A stretch of DNA of 51,769 nt from CAVSWN01 sp046728115 (GTDB taxonomy: Bacteria; Acidobacteriota; Vicinamibacteria; Vicinamibacterales; CAVVIG01), in the NCBI GenBank assembly GCA_046728115.1, contig JBKPDW010000074.1, forward strand, positions 1 through 51,769, in the 5' to 3' direction. Each line of letters opens with the position of its first letter. The first letter of the stretch is position 1. A program made the position numbers and the translations under genes. The notes under the pieces were generated by a model, which saw nothing but the letters and a program-made list of their open reading frames with translations, ran no database searches and had not been told where the DNA came from. Positions 8,565-18,800 of the stretch are shown here, one piece after another.

Positions 8565-10445
8565 TCACTTGGCCGCGCGCGCCGAGGGCGGCGTTGGACC
8601 AACCGTGATCTTGCCGCCGGCTCCCGGGAAATAGTGTTCGTAGAGCCCTTTGTTCGCCTTCTCCAGCACCTCGAGCGAATACTTCCCCGGGTTCGGCGCG
8701 TAATCCTTCAAGTAGTCGCCCGGTGCGTTGATGCCTGGTACTTCCGGAATCCAGTCCTCGGTCAGCAGGTAGTTCGGATCGCCGTAACGGGACGCGAGCG
8801 CGCGGACCTCGGGGTGATCGAGGCTCGTCATGTGTCCCTTTTCGAGCAGGTTCACCCATTTGTTCGCATTGCGCAGCCGCACCTTGTAGGTCGTGAAATA
8901 CGTGTGCGTGTGCCAGCCGTGATCGAACGGCACGTTGTTCTTCTCGCTGAACTCGCGCCACACCTTCGATTCGGTCGGCGCATCCGGATCGTGCCAGAGT
9001 CGGATGCCGAGACCCCAGTGGATGACACCGCTGCGGACGCGATCCGGGCTCGTGTTGCCCGTCTTGAGCAGCGGGATCGGATGCCGGAACGCCTTCGGAT
9101 GCGATCCGAACGCGATCTCGTACAGGTACCAGAACCCGGGCTGGTTGTGGTACGGATACGTGAGGTTGTTCAGCTTGTCCCACTTCACGAATTCCTTCAG
9201 CGCTTCGCCCTGCGCGCCGCCGCCCTTGACCTCGCTGATGAATCCGTCCTTGAAGGTGATTTCCCACCGGGGAAAGAACCCGCCGTGGCCCTGCGTGCCG
9301 GCAATCGTGCCGTTGATCCGCGCGATTGGCTCGCGCTGCAGGTACTTCTGCTGGAACGCCGGATAGCTCACGAACGAGTAGCCGAATCGGCCCGTCGCCT
9401 GATTCGGGAACATATAAAGATGTCCGCGCTGATACGCGCCGGCGGCCCACCGCTGCGCCATGTCGTCGGTAATGTCAGCCCAGACATCGAGCCCCTCGGG
9501 ATCCTTGGCCTCGACCCGATCCACGTAGACGAGCGGCTCGAGCAGCTGCTCCTCGGCAAGCTGCCACACGTCTCCCGGATAGGTCGACATCTGGCTTTGC
9601 AGGTTGTAGACGTTGTCGGTGACGAACGTGCCGAGGAACTTGTCCTGCATCGGATAGAGCTGCCGCCGCAGTCCGGTGCTCCCGCCCTGCCCCCAGAACA
9701 CGCCGCGAATCTCCGGATGCGCGGTCAGATATTTCTTGATGCCCTCGCCGACGGCATTGCGCGATCGGTAATCCGTGCTCGTCGCCTGACCGGTATCGAC
9801 GTCTTCGCCGCCGCCCGCGGCCTCGCCGCGCGGCCGTTGCTTCGGTCCATTCGGATCGAACTTCACCTCGCCGGCCTCGCCGGGGAACAGCTCCTTGTAG
9901 ACATCAGGACGCCGTTTCTGCAGGTAGGCCTTCGGCTCGGCGGGATTGGGGAACTGATTCTCGATCCACTGCGATGCCTGATAGATGCCAGCCTTCGTGA
10001 TGTCGTGCCCCTTGTCGCGCCGCGCGATTCGCGCCTCGGCCTGCTCTTTCGTCTCACCCGACATCTCGTACACGAATTTGATGTGTGGCGTGATCTTCCG
10101 CTCGCCGAGCGCACGCTTGATCGCCTCCAGTACCATCGGATCCGCGTCGTTGTTCGCGACGATCAGCACCGCCTCGCCAGCCTGCAGGATCCCCATGCCC
10201 TTGCCCTGTAGACCCGACTGGTTGCGCACGAACTGACGCGCGGCGTCCATCAGATCGTCAACCGACTTCGGGGGTTTGAAGTACGACGGCCAGCGCGGGT
10301 CCGGATACTTATCGCCGGTCGCGGCACCCGCGCGCGGCGCGGCGCTCGCCGCCTGGCCGTTGCCGTTGTCGGAGCGGCTGCAGGCGGCGGCGGTGATGAC
10401 AGCGGCCAGGAACGCGATAGTCAGCAGCTTGACAGCAAGTTTCAT
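8565..10445 (-). CDS. Predicted lipoprotein of unknown function, 626 residues
   Basis: The start is ATG at 10445 (MKLAVKLLTIAF). A lipobox (TAAAC, Cys22) follows the hydrophobic segment, so the mature protein is probably anchored to a membrane facing the periplasm, with a low-complexity Gly/Ala/Asn linker after it. The rest (for example VFWGQGGSTGLRRQLYP and DHGWHTHTYFTTYKVRL) is well-formed globular sequence that I cannot assign to a family. Histidine-rich stretches (HGWHTHTYF) could bind metal. It is the first gene of the operon that carries the Sec-propeller, permease, ATPase, SLC13-like transporter and Sec-thioredoxin. The 85 nt after its stop (8480-8564) holds no separate gene. Confidence 0.8.
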   Translation of the reverse strand: MKLAVKLLTIAFLAAVITAAACSRSDNGNGQAASAAPRAGAATGDKYPDPRWPSYFKPPKSVDDLMDAARQFVRNQSGLQGKGMGILQAGEAVLIVANNDADPMVLEAIKRALGERKITPHIKFVYEMSGETKEQAEARIARRDKGHDITKAGIYQASQWIENQFPNPAEPKAYLQKRRPDVYKELFPGEAGEVKFDPNGPKQRPRGEAAGGGEDVDTGQATSTDYRSRNAVGEGIKKYLTAHPEIRGVFWGQGGSTGLRRQLYPMQDKFLGTFVTDNVYNLQSQMSTYPGDVWQLAEEQLLEPLVYVDRVEAKDPEGLDVWADITDDMAQRWAAGAYQRGHLYMFPNQATGRFGYSFVSYPAFQQKYLQREPIARINGTIAGTQGHGGFFPRWEITFKDGFISEVKGGGAQGEALKEFVKWDKLNNLTYPYHNQPGFWYLYEIAFGSHPKAFRHPIPLLKTGNTSPDRVRSGVIHWGLGIRLWHDPDAPTESKVWREFSEKNNVPFDHGWHTHTYFTTYKVRLRNANKWVNLLEKGHMTSLDHPEVRALASRYGDPNYLLTEDWIPEVPGINAPGDYLKDYAPNPGKYSLEVLEKANKGLYEHYFPGAGGKITVGPTPPSARAAK

Positions 10446-10544
10446 AAGTCCCTCTGTTGCGCGGAGGTGTAACACGGCCCACGAGACAGGTCAACCACTC
10501 AACCGTTCGACGTGCGAAGTCTCGGGACCCGACGAACGACGAAC

Positions 10545-10740
10545 CACGAACGACCTTCCCTCCGACGATCGTCATCGCCGGCTCGAGCGTCGATGCGGTC
10601 GTCCAGGACCGCCACATAGCTGCCGTTCACCACGACGAGATCGGCGTATTTCCGGCCTCGATCGATCCGAGCATCTTCTCTTCCCCGATGAAGAACGCAG
10701 CGTCGATGGTCACGATCGTGAGGCTCGTCGCGGAGCCGCG
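10545..10740 (-). pseudogene. Frameshifted C-terminal remnant of an amidohydrolase
   Basis: Three successive frames on the minus strand give pieces typical of the C-terminus of amidohydrolase family 3 proteins: SLTIVTIDAAFFIGEEKMLG, then KYADLVVVNGSYVAVLDD, then LEPAMTIVGGKVVRG. At least two frameshifts separate them, and no catalytic N-terminal part precedes them, because the amidase gene ends at 10764. This is the remains of a mostly deleted gene. The rest of 10446-10763 has only the short-repeat tract at about 10528-10556. Confidence 0.75.
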
Positions 10741-10763
10741 AACGTCGGACGCGAGCGCGGGCC

Positions 10764-12284
10764 TCAGTCTGCTGCTAACGCGGGCCGCCGGGCGTGCCAG
10801 TCGGTCGCCGACTCGAACGCCTGCGCCGCCGCGTAGATAGTCTCTTCCTCGAACGGCTTTGCGGCAATCTGCAGCCCGAGCGGCAGCCCCGCCGGCGCGG
10901 CCGAAAACCCCATCGGCAGCACGAGCGCGGGGAATCCGCAGGCATTGAACATGCGGCGGAACGGCTGATTGACGTTCACGGACTCGCCGGCGGGCGCGGG
11001 CATGCCGGGCGTCACGAACACGTCGATCGGTCTGAAGACCCCCGTGAGATCCGCCGTGAATTTCGCGCGCACTTTCTGCGCGCGCAGATATTGCACCGCC
11101 GTCACGAGCGAGCCCGCCTCGACGTCGCGACGGACGGTAGTCGTCCCGTACTTGTCGGCCTTCGTCGCAAGGAAGGGTTCGTGATACGAGGCCGCCTCCG
11201 CAATCCGCACGATCGACTGCACGTCATCTATGACATCTGCGGTCGCAGGGAGATCGACCTCGGCGATCGCCGCGCCGAGCCGCCTGAACACGTCGAGCGC
11301 GTCCTGATATGCCCGCGTAACATCGGGATGGTAGCCGTTGAATTGCTCCGCCTTCGGGACGCCGATTCGCCAACCGCGCACACCCCGGCGTATCGCACGC
11401 GTGTAGTCCGGCACCGGCTGGGCGGACGATGTGTCGTCGGCGGGATCCTGGCCGGCGATGACGTTCAACAGGATCGCGTTGTCGGCCACCGTGCGCGTCA
11501 TCGGGCCGACGTGATCGAGCGACCACGAGATGACGACGATGCCGTGCCGGCTCACGCGTCCGTACGTCGGCTTCATACCAACCACACCGCAAAACGTGGC
11601 CGGATTGCGGATCGAGCCCGACGTGTCGCCGCCCGTCGCCACCGTCAGAAGCCCCGCCGCGAGCGCCGCGGCCGAGCCGCTGCTCGAGCTGCCTGGTGTG
11701 CGCGAGAGATTCCACGGGTTCCTGGCGTCGGGGAAGGCGCCGCCTTCGCCGGCACTGCCGAAGGAGAACTCCGGCAGCTTCAACTTGCCGACGAGCACGC
11801 CGCCAGCCGCCTTCAACCGGGCGACGACGGTGGCGTCGTACTCGGGGACGAAGTCCAGGAGCACTGGCGTGTTCGCCGTCGTTCTGACGCCCTTCGTGTA
11901 GTGCGTGTCTTTGACGCCGAACGGGATTCCGTGGAGCGGACCGAGGTACCTGCCGCGCGCGATTTCCTGCTCCGCCGCTCGCGCGGCGCGGAGCGCCTCG
12001 TCGCGCGTGACCGTAATGAACGCGCCGACACGTCCATCGAGACGATCGATCCGATCGAGCATCGCCTGCGTCAACTCGACGGGCGAGAGGCGGCGCGCCT
12101 TGATCAGCGACGCCGCGTCGGTGAGCGACAGGTATGGCAGATCGGCGGCGCTGGCGGGTTTCCCCCGGGTCAGCCCGTCGGCGTTCGGCCGTTGAGTCGG
12201 GTAGGCGAGGCTGGTCACACCGCTGGCCGTCGCCGGCAGAGCGGCAGCGGTCGTCGCGAGGAAATCGCGTCGGGTGAGATCCAT
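10764..12284 (-). CDS. Tat-exported amidase (amidase signature family)
   Basis: This is an amidase-signature hydrolase of 506 residues. The Ser-cisSer-Lys machinery is visible: Lys125 in GVKDTHY, the cis-serine in GSSSSGSA (198-205), and the nucleophile region GGDTSGSIRNP with Ser224. The N-terminus (LTRRDFLATTAAAL) is a twin-arginine signal, so it acts outside the cytoplasm and is not the cytoplasmic GatA. It starts 3 nt after a small gene that resembles a GatC-like partner. It would hydrolyse a carboxamide; the natural substrate is not evident. Confidence 0.93.
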   Translation of the reverse strand: MDLTRRDFLATTAAALPATASGVTSLAYPTQRPNADGLTRGKPASAADLPYLSLTDAASLIKARRLSPVELTQAMLDRIDRLDGRVGAFITVTRDEALRAARAAEQEIARGRYLGPLHGIPFGVKDTHYTKGVRTTANTPVLLDFVPEYDATVVARLKAAGGVLVGKLKLPEFSFGSAGEGGAFPDARNPWNLSRTPGSSSSGSAAALAAGLLTVATGGDTSGSIRNPATFCGVVGMKPTYGRVSRHGIVVISWSLDHVGPMTRTVADNAILLNVIAGQDPADDTSSAQPVPDYTRAIRRGVRGWRIGVPKAEQFNGYHPDVTRAYQDALDVFRRLGAAIAEVDLPATADVIDDVQSIVRIAEAASYHEPFLATKADKYGTTTVRRDVEAGSLVTAVQYLRAQKVRAKFTADLTGVFRPIDVFVTPGMPAPAGESVNVNQPFRRMFNACGFPALVLPMGFSAAPAGLPLGLQIAAKPFEEETIYAAAQAFESATDWHARRPALAAD

Positions 12285-12287
12285 ATG

Positions 12288-12479
12288 TCACCGCTTCAAC
12301 GTGACAAAGGGCTCGGCCTCCAGCGGCAGATCGACGGATCTGATCCGCTCGATCGCCGCGAGGTGTGTCTTGAAGGCGGCCAGATCGGGCTCGACACGAT
12401 CGTCGGTGAGATCCAGTCCGACGGTACGAGCGAACTGCTTGATCAGGGGTTTGAGTTCAGCGTCAGGAGGCTGCGGCAT
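12288..12479 (-). CDS. Small GatC/AtzG-like amidase partner
   Basis: This is a protein of 63 residues directly upstream of, and on the same strand as, the amidase gene. Its C-terminus (DLPLEAEPFVTLKR) has the D-x-P-L-E-x-E-P pattern often found at the end of small amidase-associated GatC/AtzG-like subunits. No signal peptide is visible although the neighbouring amidase has a Tat signal, so the two could fold together and be exported together, or the small protein could be a chaperone. Confidence 0.6.
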   Translation of the reverse strand: MPQPPDAELKPLIKQFARTVGLDLTDDRVEPDLAAFKTHLAAIERIRSVDLPLEAEPFVTLKR

Positions 12480-12550
12480 CCGCGGACTATATCAGGTGAG
12501 GCCGGGCCTCGCGCTCGACGCCCCGTTACCTCTCTCCGCCGGCCCGCGCC

Positions 12551-15500
12551 TCAGAAGTCCACCTTCACCCCGAATTGGAACTGGCGCGCCGTGCCGACGA
12601 TGGTGGTGATCTCACCGGCGTTGGCGACGCGGCCGGCGGAATTGAACACTGTGGACGCCGGCAGGCCGAAGTTTGCATGGTTGGTGATGTTGAATCCTTC
12701 CAGCCGCAGCTGAACGCGGCGCGTCGCACCGATCGCGACGTTCTTGAACACCGCCATGTCCCAGCTCGCGAAACCCGGACCGATGATCGTGTTCCGCGGC
12801 ACGTCGCCGAAGTACCCGGCATCGGGCAGCGCGAAGCAGTTCACGTCGAAATACTGTGTCGGATTGCCGAGGACGGGATTGAGCGAGCAGCCCGAGACGA
12901 GATTCGGCCGCTGGCCGGCGCCGCCGGACCGCGGCAGCGCGCGTGCGCGATCGAACCCGAGGACCGGCGTGAACGGAATGCCGGATCGGAGCGTCACGAT
13001 GCCCGATAGCTGCCAGCCGGCGGCGAACCCCTTCGCCGCGCCGCTGAGCGCCTTGCCGAACGGCAGCTCCCAGGTGTAGTTGAAAACGAAGTTGTGGCGG
13101 ATGTCGAAATCCGACAAGCCCTGGTTGTCCGGCGGATCGAACGCGTAGCGCGGCTGGAAGCTGTTGTCGAAGTCGCCGCTGCCGATCGCCTGCGACCCGA
13201 GATCTTCCGACTTACCCAGCGTGTAAGACGCTTGAAGCGCGAGGCCGCCGCTGAACCGGCGGCTCGCGCCGGCGATGAGGCCCTTGTACCAGGACAGCCC
13301 GTCCGTCGTTCGCAGGCGCATACTGTTGAAGTTCGGATTGCGCCGCGTGCTGTTCGCCGGGAAGAAGTACCGGCCGTCGGCCTGCACTTGTGGAACGGCC
13401 TGGTTGTACTCGACGTTACGAATCTGGTGATAGCCGCGCGAGCCGACGAATCCCACCGTCGCCACGGTCTGCGCCGCGAGCTCGCGCTGATAGGTCACGT
13501 TGTACTGCACGCGGTACGGATTGCGCAGGTAGTAGTCCACCAGATCGAGCCGCAGCAGCGACGAGGAGCCCGATGTCGGCGGCGTCGGGAACGACGGGTT
13601 GCGCGGATTGATCAGGTTGTAGAACGGCGGCGTGCGATTGCCGTACGCGCGGTAGACGTTGCCGAGGATCGGCTCGTAGAAGTACCCGGCGCCGCCGTGC
13701 AGGGCGTTTTTGCCGTCGCCGGTCACGTCCCACGCGAAGCCGACGCGTGGCGCGATGTTCTGCAGCGTCGGATTCTCGAAAATCGGACCCCCTGCTGTCG
13801 TCGCCGCCGCCTGCAGATCCGGCATGCTCGCCATGCGTCCGTTCTGCTCGACAGGCGTCGTCACGAACTCGTAGCGGAGACCGAGGTTGAGCGTAAGCGC
13901 GCGCTTCGCCGACCAGTCGTCCTGCAGGTAGAGCCCGACGAGGTTCTGGCGCCAGTGCCGTTCGGTTGTCGATCCGGGCGCCTGACCTTCGTATGTGTTC
14001 GGCCGGTTCAGGACGAAGTCGTTGACCGAGTTGAAGACGTAATTGCCCCCGAGATCGAACGACGAGTCCTGGTCGTTGAACCACCGCGTGATATTCAGTC
14101 CCGTCTTCACGTTGTGACTGCCGTGCGACCAGACGAAATTCTCGACGACTTGCAGGCTCTTGAGATCGACGAAGGTCGGCGTATTCGCGTCGGGACCGAT
14201 CGGCGACAGGCCGGACACGCTGATCACGCCGAGCTGCGTGCCCGGGATGAAGAAGAGCGCGGGGTCGACTTGGATATTGTCGACGTTCGTCGTCGACTCG
14301 TAGGCTTTGTTCCACGCCACTTTCACCGTGTTCAGCACGTTCGATCGGATGATCCACTTGTCCTCGGCCACGAAGAACTGCGCCTTGGTACCGGTCTCGA
14401 TGCCGAAGAGCGGCAGCGTCTGGGATTGCGTGACCGACGCCTTGTCGAACGAGTATCGGGCCGACACGGAGTGGCCGTTGGCGAGCATCTGATCGATTTT
14501 CAAAACAGCGTAGTTCTCCTTCGTCGGTTCGACAACCTGCGCGGTGTAGACGCCGGTGCCATCCGCGGATTCGGCGCCGTTGGGTTCCGGAAACAGGAAT
14601 AGATACGGACGTGTGGCGGCGGTTATGTCCGTGCGGGCTCGCGTCGCGCGGCTCGGCACCCGCGCTACAGTTGTCAGGCCGCGGTCCTGCCGCAGCCCCT
14701 CGTAGCTGCCAAAGTAGAAGGTCCGATCCGTCACGATCGGGCCGCCGAGGTAGCCGCCGAACTGGTTGCGCGTCAGCGGCGGAATGTCGGCGCCGGGATC
14801 GTCGAAATACGTTCGCGAGTCGAACCGGCTGTCGCGGTTGAATTCGAAGAGCGTGCCGCGCACGGCGTTCGTCCCCGAGCGGGTCACCGCGGTGACGATC
14901 CCGCCGGTGCTCCGTCCGTACTCGGCGCTGTAGTTGTTCACGAGGACCTGAAATTCGCGGACGGTCTCGACGCCGAGCAATCCTCCGGCGGCGCTGCCGG
15001 GCGATCCGTTGCCCTGGAAGTTCACATCGGTCCCGTCGAGCTGATAGCTGATCTGGTTCGGCCGGGCGCCGGCAATCGACACCTGCGTGCCCATGCCCCG
15101 ATCGACTTGGCGCGCGGTGCTGGGCGACGAGGTGACGCCCGGCTGGAGCAGCGTCAACTGGCTGAAGTCGCGGCCGTTCAGCGGCAGCTCGCGAATCTGC
15201 TTTTCGTCGACGAGCGCGGCCACCGAGGACTGGCGCATGTTGACCAGCGGCGACTCGCCGGTCACGAGCACCTCCTCGGCGACGCCGCCGACCGTCAGCA
15301 CCAGATTCACCACCGCGTCTTGACCGACGGTGAGAGCGAATTGTGGCGCACGCGCGGTGCGGAATCCCGACAGCTCGACGGTGACTTCGTACACCCCGGG
15401 CGCCAGCTGCTGCGCGCGGTAGCGGCCGGCGTCGTCGCTCACGACCATGCGCTTCTGGTCGGTTTCGACGTGGTGCACCGTGACGGTGGCGCCAGGCAGC

Positions 15501-15619
15501 GCGCCACCGGTGTCATCCGTGACGAATCCGGAAATCGATCCGGTCGTCCCTTGCGCGGCCGCGGGTGCGGGCGGCACAAGCAGCACGACCAGGGCGAGCG
15601 TCCTGCCAATGCAGTTCAT
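12551..15619 (-). CDS. Oar-like TonB-dependent receptor 1
   Basis: This is an outer-membrane receptor of 1022 residues. It has a signal peptide (to about residue 23, PAPAAAQG), a carboxypeptidase-regulatory-like domain (about 28-110, GSISGFVTDDTGGALPGATV), a TonB-box-like stretch (EEVLVTGE), a plug (LPLNGRDFSQLTLLQPGV) and a long beta-barrel ending in the aromatic VDF expected for BAM recognition. Such Oar/SusC-like proteins of Acidobacteriota take up large ligands, but the ligand is not predictable. The start at 15619 was chosen for the signal peptide and GGAGG upstream. A FadR-type palindrome sits 20-33 nt before the ATG. Confidence 0.93.
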   Translation of the reverse strand: MNCIGRTLALVVLLVPPAPAAAQGTTGSISGFVTDDTGGALPGATVTVHHVETDQKRMVVSDDAGRYRAQQLAPGVYEVTVELSGFRTARAPQFALTVGQDAVVNLVLTVGGVAEEVLVTGESPLVNMRQSSVAALVDEKQIRELPLNGRDFSQLTLLQPGVTSSPSTARQVDRGMGTQVSIAGARPNQISYQLDGTDVNFQGNGSPGSAAGGLLGVETVREFQVLVNNYSAEYGRSTGGIVTAVTRSGTNAVRGTLFEFNRDSRFDSRTYFDDPGADIPPLTRNQFGGYLGGPIVTDRTFYFGSYEGLRQDRGLTTVARVPSRATRARTDITAATRPYLFLFPEPNGAESADGTGVYTAQVVEPTKENYAVLKIDQMLANGHSVSARYSFDKASVTQSQTLPLFGIETGTKAQFFVAEDKWIIRSNVLNTVKVAWNKAYESTTNVDNIQVDPALFFIPGTQLGVISVSGLSPIGPDANTPTFVDLKSLQVVENFVWSHGSHNVKTGLNITRWFNDQDSSFDLGGNYVFNSVNDFVLNRPNTYEGQAPGSTTERHWRQNLVGLYLQDDWSAKRALTLNLGLRYEFVTTPVEQNGRMASMPDLQAAATTAGGPIFENPTLQNIAPRVGFAWDVTGDGKNALHGGAGYFYEPILGNVYRAYGNRTPPFYNLINPRNPSFPTPPTSGSSSLLRLDLVDYYLRNPYRVQYNVTYQRELAAQTVATVGFVGSRGYHQIRNVEYNQAVPQVQADGRYFFPANSTRRNPNFNSMRLRTTDGLSWYKGLIAGASRRFSGGLALQASYTLGKSEDLGSQAIGSGDFDNSFQPRYAFDPPDNQGLSDFDIRHNFVFNYTWELPFGKALSGAAKGFAAGWQLSGIVTLRSGIPFTPVLGFDRARALPRSGGAGQRPNLVSGCSLNPVLGNPTQYFDVNCFALPDAGYFGDVPRNTIIGPGFASWDMAVFKNVAIGATRRVQLRLEGFNITNHANFGLPASTVFNSAGRVANAGEITTIVGTARQFQFGVKVDF

Positions 15620-15638
15620 CTGAGCACCTCCGACGACG

Positions 15639-15652
15639 AAGGTCAGACCAAT
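15639..15652. promoter_or_regulatory. FadR-type operator upstream of receptor 1
   Basis: Read on the minus strand it is ATTGGTCTGACCTT, with a perfect GGTC-N-GACC core, just before the translation start of receptor 1. It matches the consensus shared by six other intergenic sites in this window. The 208-bp divergent intergene 15620-15827 otherwise shows no gene. Confidence 0.6.
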
Positions 15653-15725
15653 CCATGTGGAGCGCAGGGTCGTCGGGCTTTGCGCCGAAGTCAAGCAAAA
15701 AGTCGCCGCGGCGCATCCAAATAAA

Positions 15726-15736
15726 TGGTTAGTCCA
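15726..15736. promoter_or_regulatory. Weak FadR-type operator upstream of receptor 2
   Basis: TGGTTAGTCCA keeps the TGG...CCA half-sites and spacing of the other sites but has two core mismatches. It lies about 90 nt before the ATG of receptor 2 in the divergent promoter region. Confidence 0.35.
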
Positions 15737-15827
15737 ATAACCCGCCGGCTCTCGCTTGATTTCGGGCGCTTCGGCCGTTATGTTTTTGTGCTCAAATTCC
15801 TCGACGTCGCCTCAGCGGAGGTTCAGC

Positions 15828-18800
15828 ATGCGAGCGATCATCGTCGCCTTCGTGGTTCTCGCCAGCGCGTCACCGACCTTCGCGCAAATCACCTCGGCCA
15901 CGATCTCCGGCACGGCGAAAGATCAGACGCAGGCGGTGCTGCCCGGCGTGGATGTCGCCGTCAGGAACGTCGACACGGGCGTGACGCGAACGACCGTCAC
16001 CGACGGCAAGGGCTACTTCACGATTACCGGCCTTCCGCCTGGGACATACGAGACCCGTGCGAGCCTTCCCGGCTTCGGCACGGCCGTCGAACGCGTCACG
16101 CTCGCCGTCGCGCAGGAGGCCGGCCTGAACTTGACCCTCAAGGTCAGCGCGACGGAGGAATCGGTCACCGTCGTCGGCGAGTCGGTGCTGGTCGACACGC
16201 GCAGCGCGGCGATGTCAGCCGTCGTGACGGAGAAAACGATTTCGGAGCTGCCGCTGAACGGTCGCAACTACATCGATCTGGCGCTGTTGCAGCCGGGCGT
16301 CAACAACTTCACCGAGAAGGACAGCACGTCGTCGTCGAACCGCGGCACCAAGCTGAACATCAACGGCATGAGCTTCCGATCGAACAGCTACCTGCTCGAC
16401 GGCGCGAACATGCGTGGCTATGCCGGCACGGCGACTGTGTCGGCCGCCGAAACGACGCTCGGCGTCGAGACGATTCAGGAGTTCCGCGTCGTCACCAACG
16501 CGTACTCCGCCGACTACGGCCGGGCGATGGGCGGCGTGATCAGCCTGGTCACAAAGAGCGGCACGAACGCGGTCCACGGATCGGGGTTCGAGTTCTTTCG
16601 CGACAGCGCGATGGACGCGCGCAACTACTTCGACCGCGGAGCGGATCCGCCGCCCTTCACCCGCAACCAGTTCGGCGCCAGCTTTGGTGGACCCATCCGG
16701 AAGAACCGCGTGTTCTTCTTCGGCGGCGTCGAGCGGCTACAGGAGGATCTCGGCGTCACGACAACGTCGTTCGTCCCGAGCGACGCCGCGCGCTCCGGCG
16801 CGTTGTTCCCGATCAATTCGATCGTGCTGCCGTACCTGCGCCTCTTCCCTGCCATGAATGGCGGCGAGACGAGCGCGGCCCAGGGCATCGGAATCTTCAG
16901 TTACGAATTCAACCAGCCGACGCGCGAGAACTTCTACCAGGGCCGCCTCGACCAGTCGTTGAGCGACAAGGATTCGCTCTTCGTCCGCTACACCTACGAC
17001 GGCGCGGATCAAACCGTCACCGCGTCGTTCCCCGACTACGCGACCGACTCGGTCTCGCGCAATCAGTTCTTCACCGCCGAGTACAAGCGCATCATCACAC
17101 CCGCGCTGCTCAACACGGCGCGCTTCTCGCACAGCCGCCTGCGCTTCGAGCAGCTGCCGAACTTTCCGTCGGCGCCCGACCTCGCCTTCATCGCCGGCCA
17201 GGATCAGATGGGCGTGATCTCGGTCGGCGGCCTGAGCCCCCTCGGAGGTACGACTACGAACCCGTCGAGCAACAACAGTTTCTACTGGACCTGGAGCGAC
17301 GACATGTCGTACGTGAAGGGCCGGCACTTGCTGAAAACGGGCGCGCTCGTCGAGCACCTGCGTACGAACAAGCTGACGGCGACGAACATCCGCGGCAGTT
17401 ATACCTTCGCCAACGTGCGAACGTTTCTCGCAGGCACGCCGACGCGGTTCGTTGGAGTGCCGCCCGGCGCGCAGCTCGAGCGGATACGTCCGAACACGCT
17501 CTTCGGCTTCTACGTGCAGGACGATTTCCGCGCGACCGAGCGGCTGACGCTCAACCTGGGGCTGCGCTACGAGTTCTACACCGTGCCGGAGGAAGCCAAC
17601 GGGCTCGACACGACGCTGCGCGACGTCGTCAACGATCGATCGTTCACGCCCGGTGTGCTGTTTGCGAAAAATCCATCCCTGCGGAATTTGGCGCCGCGCC
17701 TCGGCTTCGCGTGGGACGTGGGCGGCGACGGCCGGACCGCCCTGCGCGGAGGCGCCGGGATGTATCACGACACCGACGGCCCGTTCAACAGCGCGTTCGG
17801 CATCGCGGCCTTCTCGCCGCCGTTTGCCGCGACGGCGACAATCAACAACCCGACGTTCCCGCAGCCCGCGTCGCTGACGGCCGGCGCCGCGAGCGCGCGC
17901 ACGATCGACTACAACATCAGGCAGCCGTACGGCGTCACCTATAACATCAGCCTTCAGCGCGAGCTGGCCGGCCAGATCGCCGCCACGATCGCCTATGCGG
18001 GATCGCACGCCTACGAGCTGATGAGCGCGATCGAAGCCAACCCGATGGTGCCCCTGATCCAGGCGGACGGATCGAAGTTCTTTCCCGCCGGAGCGCCGCG
18101 CCGCAATCCCGCGTTTGGTCCGATCGACTATCGAACCAACGGCGGCCATTCGGCCTACAACTCGCTGCAGCTCAGCGCGCAGAAACGTTTCAGCCACCGC
18201 TACCAGCTGCAGGCGTCGTACACGCTCGGCAAGGCGATGGACAATCTGCAGGCGCAGTTGAATGCAGATGTCAACAACTCGTCTGTATATCCGCAGGATC
18301 CGTACGATCGCGATGCGGACTGGGCGCGATCCGACTTCGACGTGCGGCACATCGTGTCCGCCAACTTCGTGTGGGATCTGCCGGGACGCGATTCATCCGC
18401 CTGGCTTGGCGGCTGGCAGATCAACGGCATCGTGACGACGCGGACCGGCGTGCCGTTCACGCCGGCGCTCGGCGCGACGAACTGGTCGCGGTCGGGGAAC
18501 ACATCGGGCGAGGATCGGCCGAATCTCCGGCCCGGCGTCAACGCCGAGAATCTGATCGTCGGACAGTCGGATCGCTGGTTCGACACCTCCGCCTTCGTCC
18601 TGCCAGCGCAAGGCACGTTTGGCGACGCGGGCCGCAACAGCCTCGACGGTCCGAACTACGCGATGACCAACATCTCGTTGGTCAAGAACACGAAGGTCGG
18701 CGCACTCGGCGGGGGCGGCCAGCTGCAGCTCCGCTTCGAAATGTTCAACGTGTTCAATCGCGCGAACTTCGCGACGCCCGATCGCGTCGTGTTCGCCGCC

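Noticed and set aside
10482..10498. FadR-type site upstream of the lipoprotein gene (AGTGGTTGACCTGT)
   Set aside because: The spacer between the half-sites is one base short and the flanks match poorly, so I do not count it.
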